Below, in pieces: positions 26,686 to 37,703 of a stretch of 64,000 bases of DNA. The notes under the pieces are model-generated. The model had not been told where the DNA came from. It saw nothing but the letters and a program-made list of their open reading frames with translations, and searched no databases. The stretch comes from Amycolatopsis alkalitolerans (GTDB lineage Bacteria > Actinomycetota > Actinomycetes > Mycobacteriales > Pseudonocardiaceae): assembly GCF_006152065.1 (NCBI RefSeq), contig NZ_VDFW01000033.1:1-64000 (forward strand), in the 5' to 3' direction. How positions within the stretch are numbered: the stretch's first letter is position 1; every line of letters begins with the position of its first letter. The position numbers were made by a program, and so were the translations under genes.

Positions 26686-26844
26686 ATGGCGCCATCGCCC
26701 AAGCAGCAGTTCAACGTCTACCTCCCGGCTGATCTGATCCGCCGCGTCAAGCACGCGTCGATCGATACGAACGAGTCGCTGTCGGCCTTCGTCGAGCGCG
26801 TGCTCGAGGAGTACCTGCGGCGCACCGAGGAGCGATCGTCATGA
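26686..26844 (+). CDS. Small ribbon-helix-helix (CopG-type) DNA-binding protein
   Basis: 52 residues. A short beta strand [16 protein letters not shown] is followed by two helices, the second containing [16 protein letters not shown]. This is the ribbon-helix-helix layout of CopG/MetJ/Arc regulators and antitoxins. The start follows the palindrome closely. The stop overlaps the VOC gene start (ATGA), and that gene overlaps the MFS gene in the same way, so the three form one unit. No toxin-like gene is present, so autoregulation of the cassette is more likely than a toxin-antitoxin role. Confidence 0.72.
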   Translation: MAPSPKQQFNVYLPADLIRRVKHASIDTNESLSAFVERVLEEYLRRTEERSS

Positions 26845-27188
26845 GAGTGGTCCCGATCCGCTACACCGACGACGTCGCGGCCATGACCCGGTTCTACCGG
26901 GCGCTCGGCCTGGAGCCCGGACCGGTGTCGAGGCCGGGCGCCTGGGCCGAACTTCCGGCCGAGAGCGGCATGCTCGCCGTCCACCAGGCCCCCGCCGAGG
27001 ACGTGGGCCGGTGTGAGCTGGCCTTCGAGTCGACGGAACCATTGGAGGACGTGGCGGCGCGGCTGCGCGAGGCCGGGTTCGCGCCCGGGCCCGTGCTGGA
27101 CGAGAACTTCGGGCATTCGCTGCGCGTGCGGGATCCGGACGGCGTGTGGGTGCAGATCAACCTGAACGACCGCGACCTGTACACATGA
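26841..27188 (+). CDS. VOC-superfamily protein (glyoxalase/bleomycin-resistance type)
   Basis: 115 residues, one VOC unit of two beta-alpha-beta-beta-beta modules. It opens [20 protein letters not shown] and ends with the usual [13 protein letters not shown]. Small members of this size are either drug-binding resistance proteins or metal-dependent enzymes. The pairing with an MFS exporter and a small repressor favours a detoxification or resistance role; this is inference. Starts and stops overlap neighbours by four bases. Confidence 0.83.
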   Translation: MRVVPIRYTDDVAAMTRFYRALGLEPGPVSRPGAWAELPAESGMLAVHQAPAEDVGRCELAFESTEPLEDVAARLREAGFAPGPVLDENFGHSLRVRDPDGVWVQINLNDRDLYT

Positions 27189-28474
27189 CCGGCCCGCGCC
27201 CGGCGGCGCTCGCGGCCGGGATCGTGGCGCTGGAGTTCGGTGCCGCGGTGACGAGATTCGTCTCCTCGACCCTGCTGCCGGTCGTGGCCGGCGCCCTGGA
27301 CGCGCGGGACCGGCTGGGGCTGCTGATCGCGGGGTCGGCGCTCGGGCTGTTCGTCGCGCTCCCGCTGGCGCACCGGGTCACGCGCGGCGCGCTGACCATC
27401 GGCGTCGTCACCTACCTCGGCGGGCTCACGCTGTCCGCGACCGCCCAAAACGCGTGGGTGTTCGCCGCCGGCCAGTTCGGCGGCGGGTTCGCGAGCGGCC
27501 TCCTGGGCGTTTTCGGGATCAGCGCGGCGATCCGGCATCTCGACGAGCGGCTGCGCACGCGCGTGGTCGCACTGTCCTCGGCGATGTGGATCCTGCCCGC
27601 CCTGGTGGGCCCGGCCGCGACCCTGGGCCTGGCGCACCTCGCCGGCTGGCGCTGGACGATGCTGGCCCCGGCGCCCATAGTCCTCATCGGACGGTTCGTG
27701 ATCGCGCGCGCCGTCCGCGGAGACCGCGCTCAGGACAGCGCGCCGCGGCCGCTCCTGCGGACGTTGCTGGTTCCGCTGGGCGCGGCCGGTGTCATCCTCG
27801 GCCCCGGCTGGTGGCCGCTGGCCGGAGCCGCCGTCGCGGTGGCGGGCACCGTCACGATCATGCCCCGCGGCACCACGAGGTTCCGGCCGGGCGCACCCGC
27901 CGCGCTCGGCGCGATGATGCTGTTCGCGTTCGGGTATTTCGGCGCGGACAGCCTGATCACCGTGCTGCTGACCGAGCGGACGCACGCGAGCCTCGGGCAG
28001 GCGGCGATCGTGCTGAGTGCCGCTCCCCTCGCCTGGGCGGTGGCGAGCCTGCTGGCCCCGCGGTCCGTTCCGGCGATCGGCCTCGGCCTGACCGCGCTCG
28101 GCACGGTCGCCGTCGCCATGGTCCCCTCGTTCACCGTCGCGCTCATCGCGTGGACCGTGGCCGGAGCCGGCGTCGGGCTCGCCTACCCCGGCCTGTACGT
28201 CCGGGCCACCACATCGAGCGAGTTGACCGCCGTGGAACTCGCGACGGCGGTCATCACCGCCGAAGAGATCGGCTTTCTGCTCGGCCGCGCCGCCGGCGGG
28301 ACCCTTGCCCTGCCGGCAGCCTACGTGCTGTTCGCCTGCGCGCTCGCGGCGGCGGCCGCCAGCCGGCTCACGCCGGGACGAACTCCCCGTGCCCGGCCTC
28401 GCGGAGCGCCCGGCGCAGGGATTCGGCGTTCTTCGCGAGCTCCGCGGGATCCGGGTTCTGCTGAGCTTTGCTGA
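27185..28474 (+). CDS. MFS transporter
   Basis: 429 residues, 12 predicted helices ending near residue 398. The loop between helices 2 and 3 has ALPLAHRVTRG. Helix-rich, Ala/Val/Leu-dominated composition is typical of drug/proton antiporters. The last about 36 residues are basic, proline-rich and antisense to the convergent HIT gene (107-base overlap), so this tail is probably unstructured. The gene is coupled to the VOC gene and likely exports the compound that the VOC protein binds or modifies. Substrate unknown. Confidence 0.85.
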   Translation: MTGPRPAALAAGIVALEFGAAVTRFVSSTLLPVVAGALDARDRLGLLIAGSALGLFVALPLAHRVTRGALTIGVVTYLGGLTLSATAQNAWVFAAGQFGGGFASGLLGVFGISAAIRHLDERLRTRVVALSSAMWILPALVGPAATLGLAHLAGWRWTMLAPAPIVLIGRFVIARAVRGDRAQDSAPRPLLRTLLVPLGAAGVILGPGWWPLAGAAVAVAGTVTIMPRGTTRFRPGAPAALGAMMLFAFGYFGADSLITVLLTERTHASLGQAAIVLSAAPLAWAVASLLAPRSVPAIGLGLTALGTVAVAMVPSFTVALIAWTVAGAGVGLAYPGLYVRATTSSELTAVELATAVITAEEIGFLLGRAAGGTLALPAAYVLFACALAAAAASRLTPGRTPRARPRGAPGAGIRRSSRAPRDPGSAELC

Positions 28475-28793
28475 TCTCCAGATCCGCCATCCGCCACGCC
28501 GGGAACACGTGCAGGTGCAGGTGCGGCACCTCGAAACCGGCGATGAGCACCCCCACCCGCGGCGGCGACCAGACCGCGTGGATGGCCTCGCCGAGCCGGT
28601 GCCCCACCCGATGCATATGCGCCAGCAACTCGTCGTCGGCGTCGATCCAGTGGTCCACTTCGGCCCGCGGCACCACGAGCGTATGACCGGGGCCCATCGG
28701 GTTGATCGACAGGAACGCGGCGACGACCTCGTCCCGCCACACGATCTGCCCCGGCAGCTCCCCGTTGATGATCCTGCTGAACAACGTCGGCAT
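28368..28793 (-). CDS. HIT-family nucleotide hydrolase
   Basis: 141 residues from the ATG at 28793. The histidine triad HLHLH is at 91-95. The N-terminal TLFSRIINGELPG is typical of the HINT/Fhit-like branch (IIxGExPxxxVxxD). These proteins hydrolyse nucleoside phosphoramidates, AMP-lysine or dinucleoside polyphosphates. Its 3' end overlaps the end of the MFS gene on the other strand. Confidence 0.9.
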   Translation of the reverse strand: MPTLFSRIINGELPGQIVWRDEVVAAFLSINPMGPGHTLVVPRAEVDHWIDADDELLAHMHRVGHRLGEAIHAVWSPPRVGVLIAGFEVPHLHLHVFPAWRMADLEISKAQQNPDPAELAKNAESLRRALREAGHGEFVPA

Positions 28794-28913
28794 GCCCGTC
28801 ACCCTAGCGATCGGTCCCGGTGCCCCTCGCCGCCGCCCTGTGACACCGGCCACCCCGTGGATCTGTCCACAAAGGTGTTCAGGCAACATGCCCGTAACAA
28901 CGGGAGGTGGCTG

Positions 28914-30553
<1,640 letters not shown>

Positions 30554-30557
30554 GCGC

Positions 30558-32069
30558 TCACTCGTCCTCGGACAGAAGCCAGCTGAGCCGGGCTCGCGCG
30601 ACGGCCTGCCGCGAGTCCCGGGCCGGGAGCAGCCGGGTCAGCCGCTCGAACACTTCGAGGTCGTCGCGGCCCGGCTCGCCCTGCGCGAACGTCCACAGCG
30701 CGGCGGCGTCCCCTCGATCCAAGACGGCGGCACGCAGCGCGGCGAGCTGCTGGTCACGTTCCGCCCGGATCGCCGGGGCCTCCGACCGCGCCAGCAAGGG
30801 CGCCGGGAACGCGGCGGCCGCACCCGCGACGTCGCCGGCCGCCAGCGCGGCCCCCACGGCCAGGAAGTCGGCGTCCACCTCGGCGCACAGCCGGTACGGC
30901 TTGGCCCGCATGGCCTGCTCGCCGAGCTGCGCCCGCAGTCGGTGGATCTCCGCGCGGACCGTGGTCGGATTGCCCTCGTCGCCGTAGAGGTGGAGGGCGA
31001 GCTGTTCGGCGTTGAGACCTTCGGGGTGCAGTGCGAGCAGCGCCAGGATTTCGGCGCGGCGCAGGGTCAGCGGCAGGTCGCGGCCGTCCAGCCGCGCGCT
31101 CGGGCTGGCGCTCAGGAACGACAGCGACAGCACGGGCCGTCGCGCGGTGGCCCGCGGCTCACGGGGCAGGCGCAGCAGGTAGCCGGTGGCCAGAGTTTCG
31201 ACCACGGCATCGCGGCCGTCGCCGAGCCGTACCCGGTCGCGGCCGGGGTGCACCTCGACCCGGCTCGGCCACAGCTCGAGCGGCTCGGCGGCGAGCACCC
31301 GCCCGCTCGGGGTCAGCAGTGCGTGCGGCTCGCCCCGCAGCCCGGCCAGCTGCGGCAGGTTCCGCGCGAGCAGCCGCGCGTCCTGGTGCTCCATCCGTTC
31401 CCGCAGCCGGCTTTCCGCCAGCTGGGCGGTGGCGTTGACCAGGGACACCATCGCCGGGTGCAGGGTCTCGAGCTGCCCGCTGACGTCGATCGCGCCGAGC
31501 AGCCGCCCGGTGTCCGGGTCGTGGATCGGCGCGGCCGCGCACGTCCAGGTGTGATAGGTGCGCACGAGATGCTCGGCCGAATAGATCTGCACCGGCGCGT
31601 CGGTCGCGAGCGCGGTGCCCATCGCGTTCGTGCCGATCGCCGACTCCGACCACGCGGTGCCCTCGCACAGGCCGACCGGATCGGCGCGCAGGCACAGGCC
31701 CGCCGGGCCCTCGCGCCACAGGATGACGCCGTCGGCGTCGGTCACGATCATCATGTGCTGCGATTCGTCGGCGATGCTCACCAGCAGGTCGCGCACCGGC
31801 GTCAGCACGGAATGCAACGGATGTGCCGATCGCACGTCGGCGATCTCGTCGGCCGGATACACGATCGGCGGACGGAAGTCCTCCGGATCGACCTGGGCGG
31901 CCAGGGACCGTTGCCAGGACGCCGAAATCACCGGCCGGTGCGCGCCGGCCGCGCGGTCACCACTCAACGTCGCGTCGTGGATTTCCTGCAGCAGGCGGAA
32001 CCGCGCCACCTGGTCCGAGGGCAGGCGCGGCGCGGTCGAACCGGCGATGCGAGCTGGCTCGGGGATCAT
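30558..32069 (-). CDS. GAF-domain regulator with winged-helix output (likely controls the aldehyde dehydrogenase)
   Basis: 503 residues. The first about 230 resemble the sensor part of AcoR-type activators: SAIGTNAMGTALATDAPVQI and AAPIHDPDTGRLLGAIDVSG. Instead of an AAA+ and Fis domain, the C-terminal half holds a winged-helix-like segment LTLRRAEILALLALHPEGLN followed by LRAQLGEQAMRAKPYRL (about 335-400). Such proteins sit next to acetaldehyde dehydrogenase genes in many actinomycetes and activate them. It is divergent from exaC/aldehyde dehydrogenase with 187 bases between. Effector probably the aldehyde or alcohol, by analogy. Confidence 0.82.
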   Translation of the reverse strand: MIPEPARIAGSTAPRLPSDQVARFRLLQEIHDATLSGDRAAGAHRPVISASWQRSLAAQVDPEDFRPPIVYPADEIADVRSAHPLHSVLTPVRDLLVSIADESQHMMIVTDADGVILWREGPAGLCLRADPVGLCEGTAWSESAIGTNAMGTALATDAPVQIYSAEHLVRTYHTWTCAAAPIHDPDTGRLLGAIDVSGQLETLHPAMVSLVNATAQLAESRLRERMEHQDARLLARNLPQLAGLRGEPHALLTPSGRVLAAEPLELWPSRVEVHPGRDRVRLGDGRDAVVETLATGYLLRLPREPRATARRPVLSLSFLSASPSARLDGRDLPLTLRRAEILALLALHPEGLNAEQLALHLYGDEGNPTTVRAEIHRLRAQLGEQAMRAKPYRLCAEVDADFLAVGAALAAGDVAGAAAAFPAPLLARSEAPAIRAERDQQLAALRAAVLDRGDAAALWTFAQGEPGRDDLEVFERLTRLLPARDSRQAVARARLSWLLSEDE

Positions 32070-32106
32070 TCGGGCACTCCGCGACGACGGTGACGAGGGG
32101 TTTCCT

Positions 32107-32121
32107 CAGGCAGCATGCCTG
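32107..32121. promoter_or_regulatory. Perfect 15-bp inverted repeat in the regulator/aldehyde dehydrogenase intergenic region
   Basis: CAGGCA-gca-TGCCTG has six-base perfect arms. In the same spacer, TGCAACG occurs twice, at 32170-32176 and 32181-32187, 11 bases apart (one helical turn). Either may be the binding site of the GAF regulator. The repeats lie 137-151 and 70-87 bases before the aldehyde dehydrogenase ATG. Confidence 0.45.
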
Positions 32122-32256
32122 CCGCGCACGCATTCGGCAAGAAACACGGCGACCAGTGGTTTCGCGGAGTGCAACGGCGCTGCAACGTAGCGCTGCCTAG
32201 TTTTGCGCCCGGTGCGCCGGACAGGCCGCACGAAGCACGAGCAGAAGGGCTGCGAG

Positions 32257-33780
<1,524 letters not shown>

Positions 33781-33781
33781 G

Positions 33782-34150
33782 ATGGGCCGGGTGGATCTCA
33801 CCGGGGCCGCGGCGGCATTGCTGCGGCGGCTCGCGCGGGAACACGGCCCGCTGATGTTCCATCAGTCGGGCGGGTGCTGCGACGGGAGCGCGCCGATGTG
33901 CTACCCGGACGGCGAGTTCCGCACCGGGGAGGCGGATGTGCACCTCGGCGATCTGACCGTCGCCGGGGTGCCCCGGCCGGTGCCGGTGTGGATGTCGGCC
34001 GCGCAGTTCGAGTACTGGAAACACACGCATCTGACGATCGATGTGGTGCCCGGCCGGGGCAGCGGGTTCTCGCTGGAGGCGCCCGAGGGGGTGCGGTTCC
34101 TGATCCGGTCGAGGCTGCTCACCGACGACGAACTCGGTCAGCTGAGCTGA
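33782..34150 (+). CDS. DUF779-family protein
   Basis: 122 residues. The conserved cysteine motif HQSGGCCDGSAPMC (about 27-40) could bind a metal, and the second half has FEYWKHTHLTIDVVPGRGSGF. DUF779 genes follow aldehyde dehydrogenases in many bacteria, suggesting a helper or redox role, but no function is established. ATG starts one base after the dehydrogenase stop. Confidence 0.88.
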   Translation: MGRVDLTGAAAALLRRLAREHGPLMFHQSGGCCDGSAPMCYPDGEFRTGEADVHLGDLTVAGVPRPVPVWMSAAQFEYWKHTHLTIDVVPGRGSGFSLEAPEGVRFLIRSRLLTDDELGQLS

Positions 34151-34200
34151 CCCCACGGGCGCCACGCGCTTGACTGTCTGCCCCTGGCCGAGCCGGCGTT

Positions 34201-34317
34201 GCCGGGTGTAGTCCGCGAGCAGCGCTGGAGAACCTGCGCGGGCGATTCAACCGGGCGCTCGACATCGGCTCGGCGGGCTTCAGCGAAGGCACGGTGTGCG
34301 CGATCCCGGCGCCATAA
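34201..34317 (+). pseudogene. Probable gene remnant (C-terminus only)
   Basis: An in-frame stretch ending with LENLRGRFNRALDIG, then SAGFSEGTVCAIPAP and TAA, has normal protein-like composition but no start and no upstream continuation. Not recognised. Just downstream a -35-like TTGACA (34323-34328), with a weak CACACT 19 bases later, may drive the next gene. Confidence 0.35.
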
Positions 34318-34383
34318 GGTTCTTGACAACGCTGTCGTGTGGTAGGTCACACTAGCCGGGCGTGGCACCGAGGAGGCTTGCCC

Positions 34384-34824
34384 ATGGCCCGGCTCAATGG
34401 CTTCGGTTGTTCCTACTGCGCGCTGCCGGTCCGGTTCACCGGCGATCACCGGCATCCTGGGTATGTGGTGATCGATCAGGTGACACCCCCGAGAGCCGAT
34501 CCCGGCGGCCTGCCCGACCTCCGCGTGCTGCATCGATTCTGCAGCCTTCCGGCCAGGGCCGCCGGCCACCGTCGCTGCTCGTCGATCACGCTTCGCCGCG
34601 CCTGGCTCGGCTGGGCGACCACCGAGTTCGAGGCCGGCCGGGGCGACCGGCGCTACGGCATCCGGCACTATCCGCGGCTCGGGCTCCATCCGGCCCGGCT
34701 GCGCCGTCCGGAGCTGTTCCGCAAGTACTGGCGGATCCGCAAGATGCGCTGCGCGGCGCTCGCCTGCCGCTACTACCCCAGGTGTGATCTACTTCCTACT
34801 GACGCCGCGTCCGGGGTTGCGTGA
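34384..34824 (+). CDS. Hypothetical cysteine-containing protein
   Basis: 146 residues from the ATG at 34384, chosen because an AGGAGG ribosome site lies seven bases upstream; an in-frame ATG at 34339 lacks one. Composition is rich in Arg, Cys and His: GFGCSYC near the start, FCSLPARAAGHRRC in the middle, and CAALACRYYPRC near the end. The paired cysteines could bind zinc. No family recognised. It ends 46 bases before the EtfD-like gene. Confidence 0.5.
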   Translation: MARLNGFGCSYCALPVRFTGDHRHPGYVVIDQVTPPRADPGGLPDLRVLHRFCSLPARAAGHRRCSSITLRRAWLGWATTEFEAGRGDRRYGIRHYPRLGLHPARLRRPELFRKYWRIRKMRCAALACRYYPRCDLLPTDAASGVA

Positions 34825-34870
34825 TCGGGCCCGCGGGCGCCATCGACTGCCGTTCCCTTGCGGAGGACAT

Positions 34871-37030
34871 GTGCTGGTCCGGATGATTGTCGGCCTCGTC
34901 ATCACGGCCGTGGGCCTCGCCCTGGCGTTGCGACGGACGCTCTGGCTGAACCGGCTGATCAGATCCGGTCAGCCGCTCGAAGGGCGCACGGACGACCTGG
35001 GCAAGCGGATCCAGACCCAGGTGGTCGAGGTCTTCGGCCAGCGCAAGCTGCTCAAATGGTCGGTCCCCGGGCTGGCGCATTTCTTCACCTTCTGGGGTTT
35101 CGTCATCCTCGCCACGGTCTACCTCGAGGCCTACGGCAGCCTGTTCAGCGAGCGGTTCAGCATCTGGTGGGTCGGGCACTGGGGCGTGCTCGGTTTCCTG
35201 CAGGACTTCATCGCGGTCGCGGTGCTGGCCGCGACGGTGGTGTTCAGCGTGATCCGCATCCGCCAGGCCCCCGAGCGCAAGGCGCGGGCGTCGCGGTTCT
35301 TCGGCTCCCATCTCGGCGGTGCCTGGCTCGTCCTGTTCATGATCTTCAACGTGATCTGGACGATGTTCCTGTTCCGCGGCTCGTCCTCGGCCGCGGGCAC
35401 GTTCCCGTACTCCTCGGGCGCCTGGGTCTCGATCGGCATCGGCCGTCTGCTGTCCGGAGTGGACCACGGCACGCTGGTGGTGCTCGAGGACGTCGGGCTG
35501 CTGCTGCACATCGGCGTGATGCTGGTGTTCCTGAACATCGTGCTCAATTCCAAGCACCTGCACATCTTCCTCGCGCCGCTGAACGTCACGGTGAAGCGGC
35601 TGCCGGACGCGCTCGGCCCGCTGCTGCCGATGGAGTCCGGCGGCAAGCCGATCGACTTCGAGGAGGCCGACGAGGACGCGATCTTCGGCCGCGGCAAGAT
35701 CGAGGACTTCACCTGGAAGGGCATGCTCGACTTCGCGACCTGCACCGAGTGCGGCCGTTGCCAGAGCCAGTGTCCCGCGTGGAACACCGGGAAACCGTTG
35801 TCCCCCAAGATGGTCATCATGGACCTGCGGGACCACCTGCTCGGCCAGGCGCCGTATCTGATCGGCGGCAAGGATCCCGCGGACCGCCCCGAGGTGCCGC
35901 TCGTCGGCCCGGAAAGCGAAGGCGGGGTGATCGATCCGGACGTCCTGTGGTCGTGCACCACCTGCGGGGCGTGCGTCGAGCAGTGCCCGGTCGACATCGA
36001 GCACGTCGACCATATCGTCGACATGCGGCGGCACCAGGTGCTCATCGAGTCCGCGTTCCCGACCGAACTCGGCACCCTGTTCCGCAACCTGGAGAACAAG
36101 GGCAATCCGTGGGGGCAGAACAACTCCGAACGGCTCGACTGGGCCAAGGATCTCGGTTTCGAGGTACCGGTCTGCGACGGGACGCTCGACGACACCGTCG
36201 ACTACCTGTTCTGGATCGGCTGCGCGGGCGCGTTCGACGACAACGCGCGTAAGACCGTCCGCGCCACGGCGGAACTGCTGCATATCGCCGGAGTGAACTT
36301 CGCGGTGCTGGGCACCGGCGAGACCTGCACCGGTGACCCCGCCCGCCGCTCCGGCAACGAGTTCCTCTTCCAGATGCTCGCGCAGGAGACCAAGGAGACC
36401 CTCGACGCGGTGTTCGAGGGGCGCGAGCCCGGCACCCGCAAGATCGTCACCACCTGCCCGCACTGTCTCAACACACTCGGCCGCGAGTACCCGCAACTCG
36501 AGGGCCACTACGAGGTCGTGCACCACACCCAGTTGCTGAACCGGCTGGTGCGCGAGGGAAAGCTCGTCCCGATCGCGCCGGTCGAGGGCACCACGGTCAA
36601 CGGTGTCGGCCCGGTCGACGGCAAACCGGTGACCTACCACGACCCGTGCTATCTCGGACGGCACAACAAGGTCTACGAACCGCCGCGTGAACTGGTCCAG
36701 GCCACCGGCGCCACGCTCACCGAGATGCCCCGGCACGCGGACCGCTCGATGTGCTGCGGCGCGGGCGGCGCGCGCATGTGGATGGAAGAGAAGATCGGCA
36801 AGCGGATCAACCTGGAGCGCGTCGACGAGGCCATCGCCACCGAAGCGGGCACCGTCGTCACCGGCTGCCCGTTCTGCAAGGTGATGCTCTCCGACGGGCT
36901 CGTCCAGCGGCAGAGCGAAAACCAGGGCGCGGACGTCACCATCCGGGACGTCGCGCAGGTGCTGCTCGAATCCGTCAACCGCGGGACCGCCGCCGAGCCC
37001 GCATCCGGAACGGCGCCGCAACCGGCGTGA
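34871..37030 (+). CDS. etfD: Membrane-bound Fe-S electron acceptor, EtfD-like (heterodisulfide reductase-type)
   Basis: 719 residues from the GTG at 34871 with a GGAGG site four bases upstream. Five to six transmembrane helices occupy 1-235. Two [4Fe-4S] motifs follow: Cys291/294/297/301 and Cys362/365/368/372. Two CCG domains come after, with TCTGDPARR...TCPHC and CCGAGGARMW...GCPFC. The mycobacterial protein of this architecture, EtfD (Rv0338c), passes electrons from acyl-CoA dehydrogenases via EtfBA to menaquinone. No etfBA is nearby. The role fits the acyl-CoA dehydrogenases at 54-58 kb. Confidence 0.87.
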   Translation: MLVRMIVGLVITAVGLALALRRTLWLNRLIRSGQPLEGRTDDLGKRIQTQVVEVFGQRKLLKWSVPGLAHFFTFWGFVILATVYLEAYGSLFSERFSIWWVGHWGVLGFLQDFIAVAVLAATVVFSVIRIRQAPERKARASRFFGSHLGGAWLVLFMIFNVIWTMFLFRGSSSAAGTFPYSSGAWVSIGIGRLLSGVDHGTLVVLEDVGLLLHIGVMLVFLNIVLNSKHLHIFLAPLNVTVKRLPDALGPLLPMESGGKPIDFEEADEDAIFGRGKIEDFTWKGMLDFATCTECGRCQSQCPAWNTGKPLSPKMVIMDLRDHLLGQAPYLIGGKDPADRPEVPLVGPESEGGVIDPDVLWSCTTCGACVEQCPVDIEHVDHIVDMRRHQVLIESAFPTELGTLFRNLENKGNPWGQNNSERLDWAKDLGFEVPVCDGTLDDTVDYLFWIGCAGAFDDNARKTVRATAELLHIAGVNFAVLGTGETCTGDPARRSGNEFLFQMLAQETKETLDAVFEGREPGTRKIVTTCPHCLNTLGREYPQLEGHYEVVHHTQLLNRLVREGKLVPIAPVEGTTVNGVGPVDGKPVTYHDPCYLGRHNKVYEPPRELVQATGATLTEMPRHADRSMCCGAGGARMWMEEKIGKRINLERVDEAIATEAGTVVTGCPFCKVMLSDGLVQRQSENQGADVTIRDVAQVLLESVNRGTAAEPASGTAPQPA

Positions 37031-37043
37031 GCTAGTTGTACGA

Positions 37044-37060
37044 CCCGCCTACGAGGCGGG
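37044..37060. terminator. Hairpin between convergent EtfD-like and TetR genes
   Basis: CCCGCC-tacga-GGCGGG, perfect six-base arms, starts 13 bases after the EtfD-like stop and overlaps the TetR stop codon. It could end transcripts from both sides. Confidence 0.5.
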
Positions 37061-37627
37061 CCGCAGACCGCTGAGGATGACCGTGACCAGCCGGCCGACC
37101 GCGGCTTGGGAAGGCAGGGCGCCGGCGGCGTCGAGGGCGTGCAGGCAGTAGGCGGCCAACTCCCCCGGCGGGATGTCGCCGCGGAGTTCACCGGCCTGCG
37201 CCGCGTCGGCGACCAGGCCGGTGATCAGCTCGTGGAGTTGCCGCTGCGGTTCGGCGAGATGCTCGTCGCGGTGCAGGAAGCGCCCGATGTCACTTTCGTG
37301 GCCGTGCCGGGTCTTGTGGACGATGCGCGCGTACGCCGCCAGTACGGCCTCCAGCCGCGCGCCCGGTTCGCCCACCTGCTCCCGCACCACGCCCAACTGC
37401 GCCAGATGATCGGCGATCTGGCGATGGTGCCAGGCGTGCAGGATGGCGTCGACGTCGGAGAAGTACTTGTACAGCGTGGCGCGCCCGATCCCGGCGCCTT
37501 CGGCGATCTGCGCCATCGTCACCGACCGCAGTCCGCGCTCGAACACCAGGGCCGCCGTGGTGTCCAGGATCGCGTCCCGCACCTGGCTCCGGTGCGCCTG
37601 GATCGTCTCGTTCCACAGTTTCGGCAC
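37049..37627 (-). CDS. TetR-family repressor
   Basis: 192 residues from the GTG at 37627; longer frames up to 37732 cross the promoter region and are rejected. The N-terminal helix-turn-helix reads VTMAQIAEGAGIGRATLYKY (about 38-57), the TetR signature. The ligand domain has a DIPPGELAAYCLHALDAAG helix. A -10-like TATAGT (37639-37634) lies just before the start, so its transcript is probably leaderless. It is divergent from a methyltransferase gene, and the operator candidate lies between them. Confidence 0.9.
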   Translation of the reverse strand: MPKLWNETIQAHRSQVRDAILDTTAALVFERGLRSVTMAQIAEGAGIGRATLYKYFSDVDAILHAWHHRQIADHLAQLGVVREQVGEPGARLEAVLAAYARIVHKTRHGHESDIGRFLHRDEHLAEPQRQLHELITGLVADAAQAGELRGDIPPGELAAYCLHALDAAGALPSQAAVGRLVTVILSGLRPAS

Positions 37628-37667
37628 CCCACGACTATACGCAACGACACCTTCGACACATCGGGTA

Positions 37668-37696
37668 TTGACCATAGACACCATGTCTCGATAAAT
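37668..37696 (+). promoter_or_regulatory. Promoter of the methyltransferase gene with operator in the spacer
   Basis: TTGACC (37668-37673), a 17-base spacer and ATAAAT (37691-37696) form a good promoter. The ATG follows eight bases later, so the mRNA is probably leaderless. The inverted repeat AGACA-cca-TGTCT (37676-37688) fills the spacer, where a bound TetR dimer would block RNA polymerase. Confidence 0.6.
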
Positions 37697-37703
37697 TCCC
37701 TGC

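Noticed and set aside
26686..27188. Toxin-antitoxin pair (RHH antitoxin plus downstream toxin)
   Set aside because: The downstream protein is a clear VOC fold, not a known toxin family, and an exporter follows in the same unit.
28801..28913. Possible GlnR box upstream of amt
   Set aside because: GTGAC and GTAAC half-sites occur but not with the required spacing and partner sites.
34796..37021. 741-codon minus-strand open frame
   Set aside because: Antisense of the EtfD-like gene, which has eight conserved Fe-S cysteines; no motif in the shadow.
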